Below are positions 23,233-34,137 of a stretch of 64,000 nt of DNA, one piece after another (position 1 is the stretch's first letter; the number at the start of each line of letters is the position of its first letter). The notes under the pieces are model-generated. The model was given only the letters and a program-made list of their open reading frames with translations, was not told where the DNA came from and made no database searches. The DNA comes from Cervus elaphus (lineage: Eukaryota; Chordata; Mammalia; Artiodactyla; Cervidae). The position numbers and the translations under genes are program-made. The stretch is taken from positions 33,023,001 to 33,087,000 of the forward strand of contig NC_057817.1 of NCBI RefSeq assembly GCF_910594005.1, read 5' to 3'.

Positions 23233-24120
23233 CTATATAAGTCCCTTTAACATTTGTTGCAAAGCTGGTTTAGGGGTACTAAATTTTCTTAACTTTTGCT
23301 TGTCTGTAAAGCTTTTGATTTCTCCATCAATTTTGAATGAGATCCTTGCTGGGTAGAGTAACCTTGGTTGTAGATTATTCCCTTTCAGTACTTTAAATAC
23401 ATCCTCCCATTCCCTTCTTCCCTGGAGAGTTTCTGCTGAAAGATCAGCTGTTAAGCGTATGGAGTTTCCCTTATATGTTACTTGTTGCTTCTCCCTTGCT
23501 GTCTTTAACATTCCTTTTTTATGTTTAATCTTTGTTAGTTTGATTAATATATGTCTTGGCATGTTTCTCCTTCGGTTTATCCTGTATGGGACTCTTTGCA
23601 CTTCTTGGACTTGATTATTTCCTTTTCCAAGTTGGGGAAATTTTCAACTACAATCTTCAAAAATTTTCTCATACCCTTTCTTTAACTCTTCTTCTAGGAC
23701 CCCTATAATTTGACTGTTGGTGCATTTAATCTTGTCCCAGAGGTCTCTGAGACTATCTTCAGTTTTTTTTTTTTTTTCCATTCTTTTTACTTTATCCTGC
23801 TCTTCAGCAGTCATTTCCATCATTTTATCTTCTGGCTTATTTATCCATTCATCTGCCTCAGATATTCTGCTATTGATTCCTTCTAGAGTATTTTCAATTT
23901 TAGTAATTGTTGTTTGTCTGTTTGTTTATTCTTTATTTCTCCTAGGTTTTTGTTAATTGATTCTTGCAGTTTCTCCACTCTATTTTTGAGGTTTTGAACC
24001 ATCTTTACTATCATTATTCTGAATTATTTTTCAGGTAGTTGGCCTATTTCCTTTTTATTTTTTGGACTTAAGTGTTTATAGGTTGTTCCTTCATTTGCAC
24101 CATATTTCTCTGCCTTTTCA
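23233..24120 (-). pseudogene. L1 ORF1 (RNA-binding protein) remnant
   Basis: The C-terminal domain is open at 23233-23601: RRNMPRHILIKLTKIKHK, AREKQQVTYKG, LSAETLQGRREWEDVFKVL, then LYPARISFK and ALQQMLKGL. The N-terminal part near 24024-24120 retains KNKKEIGQLPEK. The coiled-coil segment between is broken. L1 ORF1p normally trimerises and coats the L1 RNA. Confidence 0.82.
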
Positions 24121-24496
24121 TTGTTTTTAAACGTATTATGTTTGAGTCTCTTTTTCCCAGACTTTGAGATTGAATTCTTTCTTCCTTTTGGTTTCTGCCC
24201 TTGTAAGGCTGGTCCAGTGATTTGTATAAGCTTCATGTAGGATGTGATTTGTGCTTGTGTTGGTGGAAGGAGGTGAGTTTTTTTGTTTGTTTTTGGTTTT
24301 TTTTCCTTTTTTCTTCTTATGGGCAAGACTGTGTGAGGTGGTAATCCTGTCTGCTGAGGACTGGATTTTCACTTTTGTCTTCTTTGATGTTTGGATGAGG
24401 TGTCCTGCACAGGGTGCTGCAGGCAGCTGGGTGACGCTGGGTCTTGTGTACAGGTGAATGGCTTTGTGGAAGTTCTCATTAATTAATACTCCCTAG

Positions 24497-24944
24497 GCTA
24501 TGGTTTTTCCAGTGGTCATGTATAGATGTGAGAGTTGGACTGTTAAGAAAGCTGAGAGCCAAAAAATTAATGCTTTTGAACTATGGTGTCGGAGAAGACT
24601 CTTGAGAGTCCCTTGGACTGCAAGGAGATCCAACCAGTCCATCCTAAAGGAGATCAGTCCTGGGTGTTCATTGGAAGGCTGAAGCTGAAACTCCAATACT
24701 TTGGCCACCTGATGCGAAGAGCTGACTCACTGGAAAAGACCCTGATGCTGGGAGGGATTGGAAGCAGGAGGAGAAGGGGACGACAGAGATCCAACAGATG
24801 GTTGGATGGCATCACCGACTCGATGGACATGGGTTTGAGTAGACTCCGGGAGCTGGTGATAGACAGGGAGGTCTGGCGTGCTGCAATTCATGGGGTTGCA
24901 AAGAGTCGGACACAACTGAGCAACTGAACTGAACTGAACTGAAC
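24497..24944 (+). mobile_element. BovB 3' fragment in the L1 5'UTR
   Basis: Plus-strand BovB 3' end from GGCTATGGTTTTTCCAGTGG to the GAACTGAACTGAACTGAAC tail. A frame at 24583-24927 is open for 114 codons and carries the BovB C-terminus (FGHLMRRADSLEKTLMLGG). It lies opposite to the L1 and arrived later. Confidence 0.92.
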
Positions 24945-25919
24945 AACTAAAATAATGGAATATACACCCATGAACAAAACCAAAACAGTCAAAAAATATA
25001 TAAATAAAGTACAATAGACTGACCTGGCAAGCAAAGGAAACCAAAAATGATATCCACCAGTAAAAAACAAAACTGACTAAAGCACAAACTGGAAAACAAA
25101 ACTAAAGCAAGGTGCCAACTCAAGAATACAGCAACAAAAACAAAACAAACTAACAAACATGGGAGAAAAACAAACAAAAGGAAGAAAATAAAGAAAGGAT
25201 AGAAATGCAAAGTTAGAGGTAGATAAAGAAGATTTGTTATTAAAGATTAACTACAACAGGAAAAGAACAGTAGGGAAAGCATACAAAAGAATAAATGTAA
25301 AAAAAAAAACAATAAATTTTAAAAATTAAAATTAAAAAAACAGAGAAGAAAAGGAAAACACAGAACCATAAGAGGCCCAAAGCAGAGGCAGAAGTATATA
25401 AAAGAATAAGAAAGTGTGATTTTAAAAAAATCTCAAAGGCTTAAATAGACTTAATAGTACAAATAAAATCAACAACAACAACAGAGGAGAAAAAAAAAAC
25501 TCCAGAAAGAACTACAGAACAAGTCAAAATGTAAGACTAATATATGCTTTTCTTGAGTCTCTGCTGTCAGAGTCCTTTCCCTCGCTGGGAGTCATAGTCC
25601 TCCTTGCTTCTCTAGGATGCCCTCCAACACTGCGCTGGTCTCCGATCTGCTTCAAGGGCAGCTCAGACTCTAATTTGGTCCTACTCCTGTGTGTTCTTGC
25701 CTCTAGTGTCCACAGCTATCAGAACTAGTTTGTTTTCTTTTGTGGGAATTCTCATTTTCCTTTTATATATTCCATAGACACAGAGTCTGCCGAATTAATC
25801 ATGTGGATTTAATCTGCAGCTTGTACAGGTGGTTGGAAGGTTTTGGGTCCTCTTCCTTAGCCACACTGCCCCTAGGTTTCATTTGTGGCTTTATCTCCAC
25901 CTCTGCATGTGAGTTGTCC

Positions 25920-26545
25920 ACAGGGCTTTGCTCCTGAGGCTGCCCTGAAGGACTTGGGTTTGCCCCTGTGAAGGCCAGATGTGGAGGTGATGCATCTTCT
26001 TGGGTTGCAGGGGCCCCAGCAGCACCAAGTACTCACGGGAGCCAGCAGCTAGGGCAGCAGAAAATATGGAGCTCTAGAAGGGCATAGCAACCCACTCTAG
26101 TATTCTTGCCTGGAGAATCCCACATACAGAGAAGCCTGGCAGGCCACAGTCCACAGGGTCGCAAAGAGCTGGACACGACTGAAGTGACCTCTCATGCGTG
26201 GATGCAGGACTTTTTATACCCTCTGACAACTCTGTCCCAGTGGGGATCATGCATGGAGGTGGTGCAGTTGCTTGGATCATGGGGACCCTGTCAATGCTGG
26301 CTACGCAGGAGCACCGGCATCTATTGTCACAAAAGAAATAGTGCTATTAAGGCTTTTTCTAGCCTGTGGCAGCTCTGCTCCAGTAAGGACTGAGCATGAA
26401 GTTGGTGGACTGCTTGGGTCACAGGGACCCTCCAAGTGCTAAGTGTGCGGTGACACGGATGGTCTCAGCCACAGGAACTATGGTCCTATCAGAGTCTTTT
26501 CTAGCCTCTGGTAGCTGGCGATCAGAAGGCCTCTTTGGCTGGTCC
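25920..26545 (-). repeat. Tandem ~143-bp units in the L1 5'UTR
   Basis: A block beginning GACTTTTTATACCC (26208) recurs as GGCTTTTTCTAGCC (26351) and GTCTTTTCTAGCC (26494), spacing 143 and 142-143. Internal words recur too: GTTGCTTGGATCATGGGGACC and ACTGCTTGGGTCACAGGGACC. A further unit at about 25981-26060 is in phase if the SINE fragment at 26075-26190 is removed. L1 promoters made of tandem monomers are known in mouse; promoter activity here is inference. Confidence 0.7.
26075..26190 (+). mobile_element. BovA fragment inside the L1 5'UTR
   Basis: A 116-bp SINE piece: GAAGGGCATAGCAACCCACT, TATTCTTGCCTGGAGAATCC, then GCAAAGAGCTGGACACGAC. It interrupts the tandem units. It may be a private insertion or a part carried by the L1 subfamily. 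Confidence 0.85.
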
Positions 26546-27297
26546 TTCTCTGTTGCTCCCCCCGATTCAGGCCCTTAAAGGGCCCCGTGACTTGGGTCCT
26601 ACTCTGTTGGGTCCTTCCATGTGTCAGGCACTTAAAGAGCCAGGCTCTCTGTTGTTCAGTTGCCAGTGCTGGCTTTTGGGGATAGAGCAACTACAGTGAT
26701 GGCTCCACCCTTACACAGCAGTACTGCCTTGTCTCCAGGGCTGCCTGGTTTTCCTCCCCAGGCATTTCCCACCACAATCTCCTCCTTCACATGACCTTGG
26801 GCTATAGAAGGTCAGAAGGTCAGAAGTCAACAGCAGCCCTCACCCTGGGATTGCGCCACAATCCCTCTGCTCCAGTCCCCAGCTGCTGTGCCTTCTACGG
26901 GACCCACGTCCCTCCCTGGGGTACGTGTGGCTGTGGCAAGGATTGTCTATGTGATTCTCATTCCATTTAGACTGTCTCTGATCAGCTACTTCACTCTCAG
27001 CCTCAAATGTTTCTCCTCTGTCCCCAAAAATTGCCCCAAAGTGGGGATCGGACCCCTGCTTCAGATCCCCCACCCACCAAGGGCAGGATGAGTCCTACTA
27101 ATTCTCCTCTTTTCCCCCCTACTTCCTTTGTCCTACCAAGTTTTGCGTGGCTCTATATATTCTTTTCCAGTGCTCAGATGCTCCTGCCTCTCTCAGTGGC
27201 TGTTCTGCTAGCGCTTCTGTGTCTGAAGGTGTATTCCTGATGTATGTATGGAGATGTACTCCACGTCCTCCTATCCCTCCACCTGCCATCTTGTTCT

Positions 27298-28440
27298 CAG
27301 TTAACTTTAAATATTTATTTTAAATATTACAGGTTTTACAGATTTGTGATTTTTTAGCATATAAATTGATTTTGTTCTTGCATTTGTATAGGAATGATGG
27401 GCCATATGGAGTTTATAGCTAGTTTTTCTTTTTCTACATGGATAAGAAAAATTAAAATAAAAACAATTTGAGTTCCATCAATAGAACTTCACACATACAC
27501 ACGCAATCCAGATCCAGTGTTCCTACCTGTGAACACTTCCAAACATTATAGGAGAAATAATAATGTTTTTATACACATTCTCCCAGGGAAGGAAAAAGTA
27601 TAAGTATTCCCAGCTCAATTTCTAAGGCCAGTTTAGCCTCAACACCAACAAGTGTGAAGAACATTGCAATAAAGGAAAATGGTAAATCAATCTCTCTTAG
27701 AAATAAAGATGCAAAAATGCTCCAAAAGTTGAATAAAAGGAAACTTTCACTAGAGTATATACTGAAGAATTAGACATTTACATTAGAACAGCACTATGTA
27801 GCACCTACTCATTGTTTACATAACTACATTTAATGGTGAAACATTTATTTTAAAAGTCAATGGCAGCATTTTCCCAGGGAGAGAATCTCTCTTTTCTTGA
27901 TTTATCCATCCTTTCATTATTTTTTTCCCATTTTGTTTAAGAAGAAAAAAAAATGGCTCTTTATCTTTAATTGGTGTAGGATATGCAATATTAAAATATT
28001 TTATTAGTGTATGGTTTTTAAAAATATTGTTCTTAAATGGATATATATTTCCTTTTTCTTATATAATATCAAAATGAAGATCTTTTACTAAAAGTATTTG
28101 GACATTACAACACTGAAAAGAGAGAGCAGTATTTATTGTCATTATGTATATGAAGAAAGTGTCATAGTGATATTAAATTGTAAAGAAAAGCACTATTTGT
28201 GTAAAGCTTTGAAATCGAGGCTAATAATTCTTAAACAGTTCATATTCTTTCAATGTAGCTATATTTGCCCTTATAGTTATAAATTTTAACTCAGTTTTGC
28301 AGTGATGTGAACAAAGGCTGATGGTGCTGTCCTCAGTGGTGGAAAATATTTAAATAATTCTAATTTTAACCATTTCAGTTAATAATAGCATCTGGCTATC
28401 AGTCATCATCTAGAAATGATTAACCAGGACCATTTTGATG
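27298..28440. other. Unassigned AT-rich sequence
   Basis: Right flank of the large L1. I see no gene, exon or named repeat. Confidence 0.5.
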
Positions 28441-28570
28441 AATGAAAATATAATATAAAATATTATATAATTATAATATATAATTATTATAATATAATAT
28501 AAATATATATAAATTATAATATAAATATAATATAATATAAATAATAATATAAAAATAATATATTATTTTT
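28441..28570. repeat. AT-rich simple repeat
   Basis: Almost pure A and T with repeating AATATAAT motifs and many self-complementary stretches. Confidence 0.9.
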
Positions 28571-29179
28571 AAAAACATAACTTCATTTTTAATCTGACAA
28601 AAACACTGATAGGCTATGGTTCTGGAAGATGGGAATGTGAAACAAAAAGATTGCTAACTGATATGACTAATAAAAGAAAAAAAATGGAGTTCCTCCAGTT
28701 GCCCAGGAAATAGGACCTGAGGAGACTGGACTAAAAAGGAAGAGAGATGAGAAGTTGAGGCTGAAAGAGAGAAGAGGCTTAGAAACTTATCCTGTGAACA
28801 AAACAGTGGCCAGGGACATCTTCCTGGCAATGGGACTGTCCAATGGACTTTCCAAATCAGGGGTGTCTAAGAGTTCATGGTAAACTGCAGAGATGTGATA
28901 TCAACTCCACTGTTACCCTCTTAAAGCCTTGCATAAAAATTTTCTAATTGGCCTTGTGATGGAGATACTTCGGGGACTCTAGGACAAAAGACAATATCTC
29001 TTAGTAGAACAAAGAACAACTGCAGGATATGAGAAGTAAGCAGCGGTTTCATGAGAAAGCGCTCCTACAACCTTCAGGAAAGCACAGATTTGGAGGAGGG
29101 CACTGTAGAAAACCCTTTAGCCGTTCTAATTCTAACATCAAGAACAAAATGACTGTTTGAGATGATGACATTTGTATTA
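28571..29179. other. Unassigned sequence
   Basis: Mixed composition with a purine-rich stretch at 28675-28790. Nothing recognisable. Confidence 0.45.
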
Positions 29180-29440
29180 AATATATAAGAGAATAGTACC
29201 AGCATTTATTGAGATCTTCATACGTACCAGCTTGTCTAAGCTCTTTAAATGTATTAGCATGTTTCAGTCTTACAACAACCGTACAACTAAGTAAAATCAT
29301 TCTTTCTACTTTATAGATTATAGTGAGCTAACTTGTTGGAGATCACACAACTCTTACATGGTAGAGTTGGGATTTGAACAGAGGGAGTTGATTTACCTTA
29401 GCATGTGTTCTTACCTGCCAAATCATACTGTCTCTTAAAA
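29180..29440 (-). mobile_element. MIR element
   Basis: Antisense MIR wording: CAGCATTTATTGAGATCTTC, then CTTTAAATGTATTAGCATG, ACAACAACCGTACAAC and GATCACACAACTCTTACATG, with TTGGGATTTGAACAGAGG. Old mammalian SINE, no function implied. Confidence 0.75.
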
Positions 29441-29685
29441 AGAATACATCTAAGTCTGTTTCTCTTTTAAGGATTCAGTCATATATTAATGCAGACAGAT
29501 AATCAGATAAATGGGGGGAAAAAAAAGAACAACAACAAAAAAAATGTACTTTTCTCTTGACTTCATGAGGTCCTGAATTATAACTCAACTAGCTCTGTCT
29601 TGGTCCAGAACTTTATCTTTCACACAGACTGACTTCCAGCCTAGTCTCTCTTCATCTAGGCCTGGCTCCCTCAAATCTTTCTCAA

Positions 29686-29868
29686 AGTGCATTGGTTTAA
29701 AGAACGTGCCTGCAGTGAGGGAGACCTCGGTTTGATCGCTGGATTGGGAAGATCCCTGGAGAAGAGAAAGGTTACCCACTCCAGTTTTCTGGCCTGGAGA
29801 ATTCCATGGACTGTATATTCCAAGGGGTCGTAAAGAGTTGTACATGATTGAGCGACTTTCACTTTCAT
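29686..29868 (+). mobile_element. Bov-tA SINE
   Basis: Sense unit with a degraded tRNA-like head (GGTTTGATCGCTGGATTGGG) and a BovA part ending GAGCGACTTTCACTTTCA. Confidence 0.9.
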
Positions 29869-30719
29869 TTATACAGTGATTAATTTAAAACACATATCAT
29901 GTGGGTTAAGTATCTGGCCTGGTTAGAGACTTCCTAAATATCTCAGTCAAGACTTCAGTAATCTGAATACGCAAAACCGAGTCATCATTGTGCCTTCCAG
30001 GATGTCTCCTTTTTGAAGTTTATTGGCCCCACCCTCTGCTCTCCCTCCGAGGCTGACACAGCTAGAGAAAATCATACTACTTTGCCAATCTGTGTCCTCA
30101 GTTCTGCCCTTCACGCTTTGTGCTCCCTTTGGTTAGCATCTTCTCCGTATTCAGTTACCACTGTCAACCTTGACCATCCTCAAGGCCCTAACACACTCCT
30201 CTTCTCAATTATTATCACATGGCATTGCTTCCTGCTGGAGCAAGCAGCTAAGCTGCTTCAGCTTCCACTTCATCTTATCCTTGCCCTTTCTGCTGATCCC
30301 ATATTCCATATTTCAGGGGGTGACTGCACTACCCACCCAGTCACTCAAGCCTTCAGAAAGGGAGTCATCTTTTATCCCTCTCCAATTCTCAAACACTAGT
30401 CCTTTCCCACTACCTCCCAAATCCTTTCCAGACTTATTATTGCCTCATCATGCCTTCTAACACTGACCTAGGAGGTTCTTATAATCTTTTAGAAAGTAAT
30501 TGCCATCATTTTCTTTTGGTTTCCTTGCATTTTTTCCCCCTTCAAAATGTATCACTCACATATACAGCCATTTTGATCAATTTCAAATCCAATTTGCATC
30601 ACTCCTTGCTCCCTTGAGTTACCTGTGTTCTGATGTGTAGGGTAAAAAGTAAGCTAAGCTCCCTTTTTGTTATCCTCTAGTGCTTTGTGGGTGACGGTTT
30701 CTTCAGGTTTACACATTTT
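29869..30719. other. Unassigned, partly pyrimidine-rich
   Basis: Overlapping open frames at 30013-30460 lack domains. The pyrimidine-rich part at 30290-30470 faintly resembles an old L2/MIR-type repeat. Not assigned. Confidence 0.4.
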
Positions 30720-30817
30720 ATTTCCTTCTCCAGGGAATCTTCCTGACCCAGGGCTCGAACCCGGGTCTCTCGCATTGTAGGCAGACGCTTCACTGTTTGA
30801 GCTACCAGGGAAGCCCC
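30720..30817 (-). mobile_element. Bov-tA tRNA-like head only
   Basis: On the minus strand a clear tRNA-like unit: CTTCCCTGGTAGCTCAAAC as A-box region and GGGTTCGAGCC as B box. The BovA part stops after a few bases. It is a truncated SINE, not a functional tRNA. Confidence 0.85.
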
Positions 30818-31950
30818 TAGGTTTATGTATTTTAAAGCCACTTGTGTTTTTCAGCTCTTTGGTATCAGGACAAGGTAAAGAAGCTTGAAAACTTGAAACT
30901 TTTTTGCATCCCCTGATTGGCTGGATTATCTTTATGGCTCTCAGCCCTCTGCTTCAGAATGAGATAGGAAAAGGCAGCAGGAATTGAAGAGGAAGGTATT
31001 TTTTCACTGTTCTGCTTCTCTGTTTTCTGGAACTTAGGATCTAGCAATGGTGGAACAGCCAAGTGCCTTGGGCTCCTTACCTAATTACTTACATAGCTGG
31101 CACCCAACATACACAGGTTCATTAGACATATTTAAGCGAAAACATGGCATATGATAAAAGAAAGTTTCCAAACAAATTATTTTCCTTTGCAGGAGCCATG
31201 TACTATTCAAGTGAAATTGCTTTTGTGGTGTTTTAATGTATTCTGGCACCTTTGGGTAAGGATGTCTCTTTGTTCCTGAGCTGGTTTCCACATGTTTGTG
31301 CGGTCACAAGTTGTGCTAAATGCATGCTGTTGGAGTTAACACCACATATTTTGGGAACTTGTCATGTCTGAAAGCAGGAGCTTCCTCTTCTGATGGACTG
31401 AGGCACGTACTTGCTTGTTTCAGTTCACTTCTTCCTTCCCAAAAGGTTTAGCAACTCAAGGAAACTGACAGCTCATTATTTCAGAACTTGGAAGAAGTGA
31501 TGGGGTTGGCAAGCATGAGCCTGTCTTCCCCACCAAGGCTGCCTCCCTGATCCTTGATTTAGTTTCACTCAATTACACAAGTATTTGTTAATTGATTTGG
31601 GTTCAAAGAACTAGGCTGGGCATCTCAGAGAGGAAAAGGAACACAGACAGAACTTCTGCTGTCAGAAGTCTTATGATGGGGCATTAAACAACTACCTGTA
31701 CTCTAAGGTACGGTGAAGCCTCCCGAGAGATGGCCAGCATGCTCTGTGGGAGGAACAATGAAGAGGACACGATTAGCTCCCTTGAACACCCTGTGCATAA
31801 GGATCATGTAGCTCTACCCTTCCCTGGGTGAGCAGAAAACCCATCTCAGAGCCTTTTCTTATCTATCCTATCCCAGAGAGTTGGATTGAGAATTAAACAA
31901 AATATTTTATGTGAATTTCCTTAGTACAGTATCCCAAAGATAGTAGGCTT
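30818..31950. other. Unassigned sequence
   Basis: Unique-looking DNA. Short minus-strand open frames at 30865-31062 and 31085-31291 have no recognisable domain. Confidence 0.45.
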
Positions 31951-32230
31951 TTGCTGCTGCTGCTGCTAAGTCACTTCAGTTGTGTCCGACTCTGTGCGAC
32001 CCCATAGACGGCAGCCCGCCAGGCTCCCCTGTCCCTGGGATTCTCCAGGCAAGAACCCTGGAGTGGGTTGCCATTTCCTTCTCCAATGCCTGAAAGTGAA
32101 AAGTGAAAGTGAAGTCACTCAGTCGTGTCCGACTCTTTGCGACCCCATGGACTGCAGCCTACCAGGCTCCTCCGTCCATGGGATTTTCCAGGCAAGAGTA
32201 TTGGAGTGGGGTGCCATTGCCTTCTCCAGT
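31951..32230 (-). mobile_element. BOV-A2 SINE, full dimer
   Basis: Reversed dimer: GCTGCTGCTGCTGCTAAGTC, then CCCATAGACGGCAGCCCGCC, the linker TGAAAGTGAAAAGTGAAAG, and the second monomer ending GTGGGGTGCCATTGCC. Little decay is visible, so it is probably a younger copy. Confidence 0.95.
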
Positions 32231-32494
32231 AGGATCTTAGCAAATGTTATTTTCTTTTGTTTTGATTGTACCCTTAAGATGGATTCTCCCCCAAATAGAT
32301 ATGAGGTTTTCAGGCAGAGAAGGGACCTGAAGATAGGCACTTGGGGCAGAAAGAAGATCATAAGGGGACATAGAGGTGGGGAAAATGGATTCTGTTAAGG
32401 AGAGAGTGAGTGTTCCAGTTTTACTATGTGGAAGTAAAGAGAGCGACTTGGAAAGGTGAGTTGGGGCCATCCTGAAGGGGCAGCAATATCTGGA

Positions 32495-33190
32495 TAGGCA
32501 GGGTGGTGCAGTGGTCAGGCCTGGGCTTTGGAGCCAGATTGTTTAGGTCTCACCCTATGGGGAGCGGCCTGAACCAAGAGGCTGACTCTGGGAGCTGCCT
32601 TGATCCTCAAGGGTCTGTTCGCAGACATAGCTCTGTCCCGCCACCCCTCTCTGGAATTTATTATCTAAGTTAAATCTTAACAGAACATTAGCAAGCCTTG
32701 AATGCACACATGATGCAGATGGATAAGCCTTTCACGACCACCCTTAAGATAAACGGGATGACCTTCTTATCCCTTGACGTTATCAGAGAGTTCTGGTGAT
32801 TGTTATCTCAAAGTGATGTTTATGGAAAAATATTTTCTCTTCTTAAGATTCTCTTCTTGGTTTAGTATAAATGTAACCCTGAGAAATAAAGAATCATCGC
32901 TGACTGCAGCGATCCTCTCGACCCCATCTGTTCTGTGTCTTTATTTCTTAGCCTAAAGGAACGCGTCGTGTTGCTCGCTGAAATCTTCCGGCTGGCCCGG
33001 CATCACCCCTGGCCCTGGCCTGCCCACTCACCCTGTAACCCAGAGCTGACTTATTCTGTGTCTCAGTTCCTTTACCTATAAAACAGTTACTGTGAGTATC
33101 TTTGCCATATTCCTTTTCTGTATATCAAAAGAGTTTAAATTTGTAAAGCAATTAGAACTGTGCCTGGCTTGAAGTGATATAGCCAGAAGG
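32495..33190 (+). mobile_element. MIR element split by an LTR
   Basis: The left part (32495-32555) has the MIR head wording GTGGTGCAGTGGTCAG and GCTTTGGAGCCAGATTG. The right part (33003-33190) continues with CTGTGTCTCAGTTCCTTTAC, then AAAGCAATTAGAACTGTGCC. Joining them across 32556-33002 gives one sense-strand MIR. Confidence 0.75.
32556..33002 (+). mobile_element. Solo LTR of an endogenous retrovirus
   Basis: A 447-bp LTR flanked by the 6-bp duplication TCACCC (32550-32555 and 33003-33008). It begins TATGGGGAGCGG, apparently one change from a TG start, and ends CCGGCA. A TATA-like AGTATAAATG lies at 32864-32873, a polyadenylation signal AATAAA at 32885-32890, and a CpG-bearing 3' stretch at 32958-33001. 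No coding region is left: recombination between the two LTRs is the usual cause. A 6-bp duplication fits a class II (ERVK-like) origin, which is inference. Confidence 0.85.
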
Positions 33191-33325
33191 CGTGCTGCGA
33201 TTGCATGCCCTGAAGAGGATGTTTTATCTCTCTTTACCAAAGTAAATGGGCCTCTCTGCTCTGAGAAATAGCTCCGCCTTGTACCTGATTGAGATAATAT
33301 GGAAGTTTCTCGAAACAACAGTTGT

Positions 33326-33440
33326 GAGGAGACACATGTATACCTATGACTGATTTATGTTGATGTATGTATGGCAGAAACCAACACAATATTGTAAAGC
33401 AATTATCCTTCAATTAAAAATAAATTAAAAAAAAAAAAAG
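33326..33440 (+). mobile_element. L1 3' end (bovid type)
   Basis: Sense-strand L1 tail: CTATGACTGATTTATGTTGA, TATGGCAGAAACCAACAC, ATTGTAAAGCAATTATCCTT, then a poly(A) at 33427-33439. Confidence 0.88.
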
Positions 33441-34079
33441 AATGGATGTGTTCCTCAGACTTCCTATTCTTGGATGATGCCTGTAGGCCTTCTATCCCCA
33501 TAAGGCTCCCTAGTTCCATCCCCAAAGGGGGATTGCCAGCTGCCACCTGCAACCTCCTACCAATAACAGACATCACTCTTTCCTGCTTGCTGGTGATTGT
33601 AGAACCAATCATATCATCCTAGACAGAAAGATGACTAAACGACCAGAGACCAACTTGAGTAATAATAGTTCAGATTTTCAGGAACTAAAGGCCTCACCTT
33701 TACAAAGAAACTTCTGGATCCCCTGCATTTAGAGACCTGCCCAGGTACGCTCCAGTTCCCATCCCTGCACGGCTGCACTCCAGAGGCTGGATGCATGGAA
33801 AAGCCACCCTCAGAGGAGTGTTCTGGAGGCTCTGAACCTCCTTCTCCCAGACCTGATCTCTAGCTGGTTCCTATGTTTGTGTGGTAACACTGTGTCCTTT
33901 GGCTTCAGGGAAGAGATCACTTCTGAGTAGGAGACAGGTGCTTGGGATTAACTCTTTTGCTTTCAGGAAACCCAGTAAGTGAAAAATTCAATCCCCATGG
34001 TTTGGAGAAGGAAAATTACATCCAGGGCTAAAACTGGGACCTAATGTCTCAGCAAAAAGAAAAAAATTAGGAGGGGAAT

Positions 34080-34137
<58 letters not shown>

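Larger units (their letters stand above)
18935..27297 (-). mobile_element. Near-full-length L1, decayed
   Basis: The A-rich 3' end lies at 18935-18960 as T-rich DNA on the plus strand. The 5' terminus is at about 27285-27297, where the minus strand begins GAGAACAAGATGGCAGGTGG. In order from the 5' end: a long 5'UTR (about 24330-27297), ORF1 (about 24120-23233), ORF2 (about 23170-19388) and the 3'UTR. A BovB piece at 24497-24944 and a SINE fragment at 26075-26190 sit in the 5'UTR. All reading frames are broken, so it is inactive. No convincing target duplication was found; the flanks are both AT-rich (GAATTAA and AGTTAAC). Confidence 0.88.

Noticed and set aside
18920..27310. Target-site duplication around the near-full-length L1
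   Set aside because: Only short AT-rich similarity (TTAA) is seen between flanks; not distinguishable from chance.
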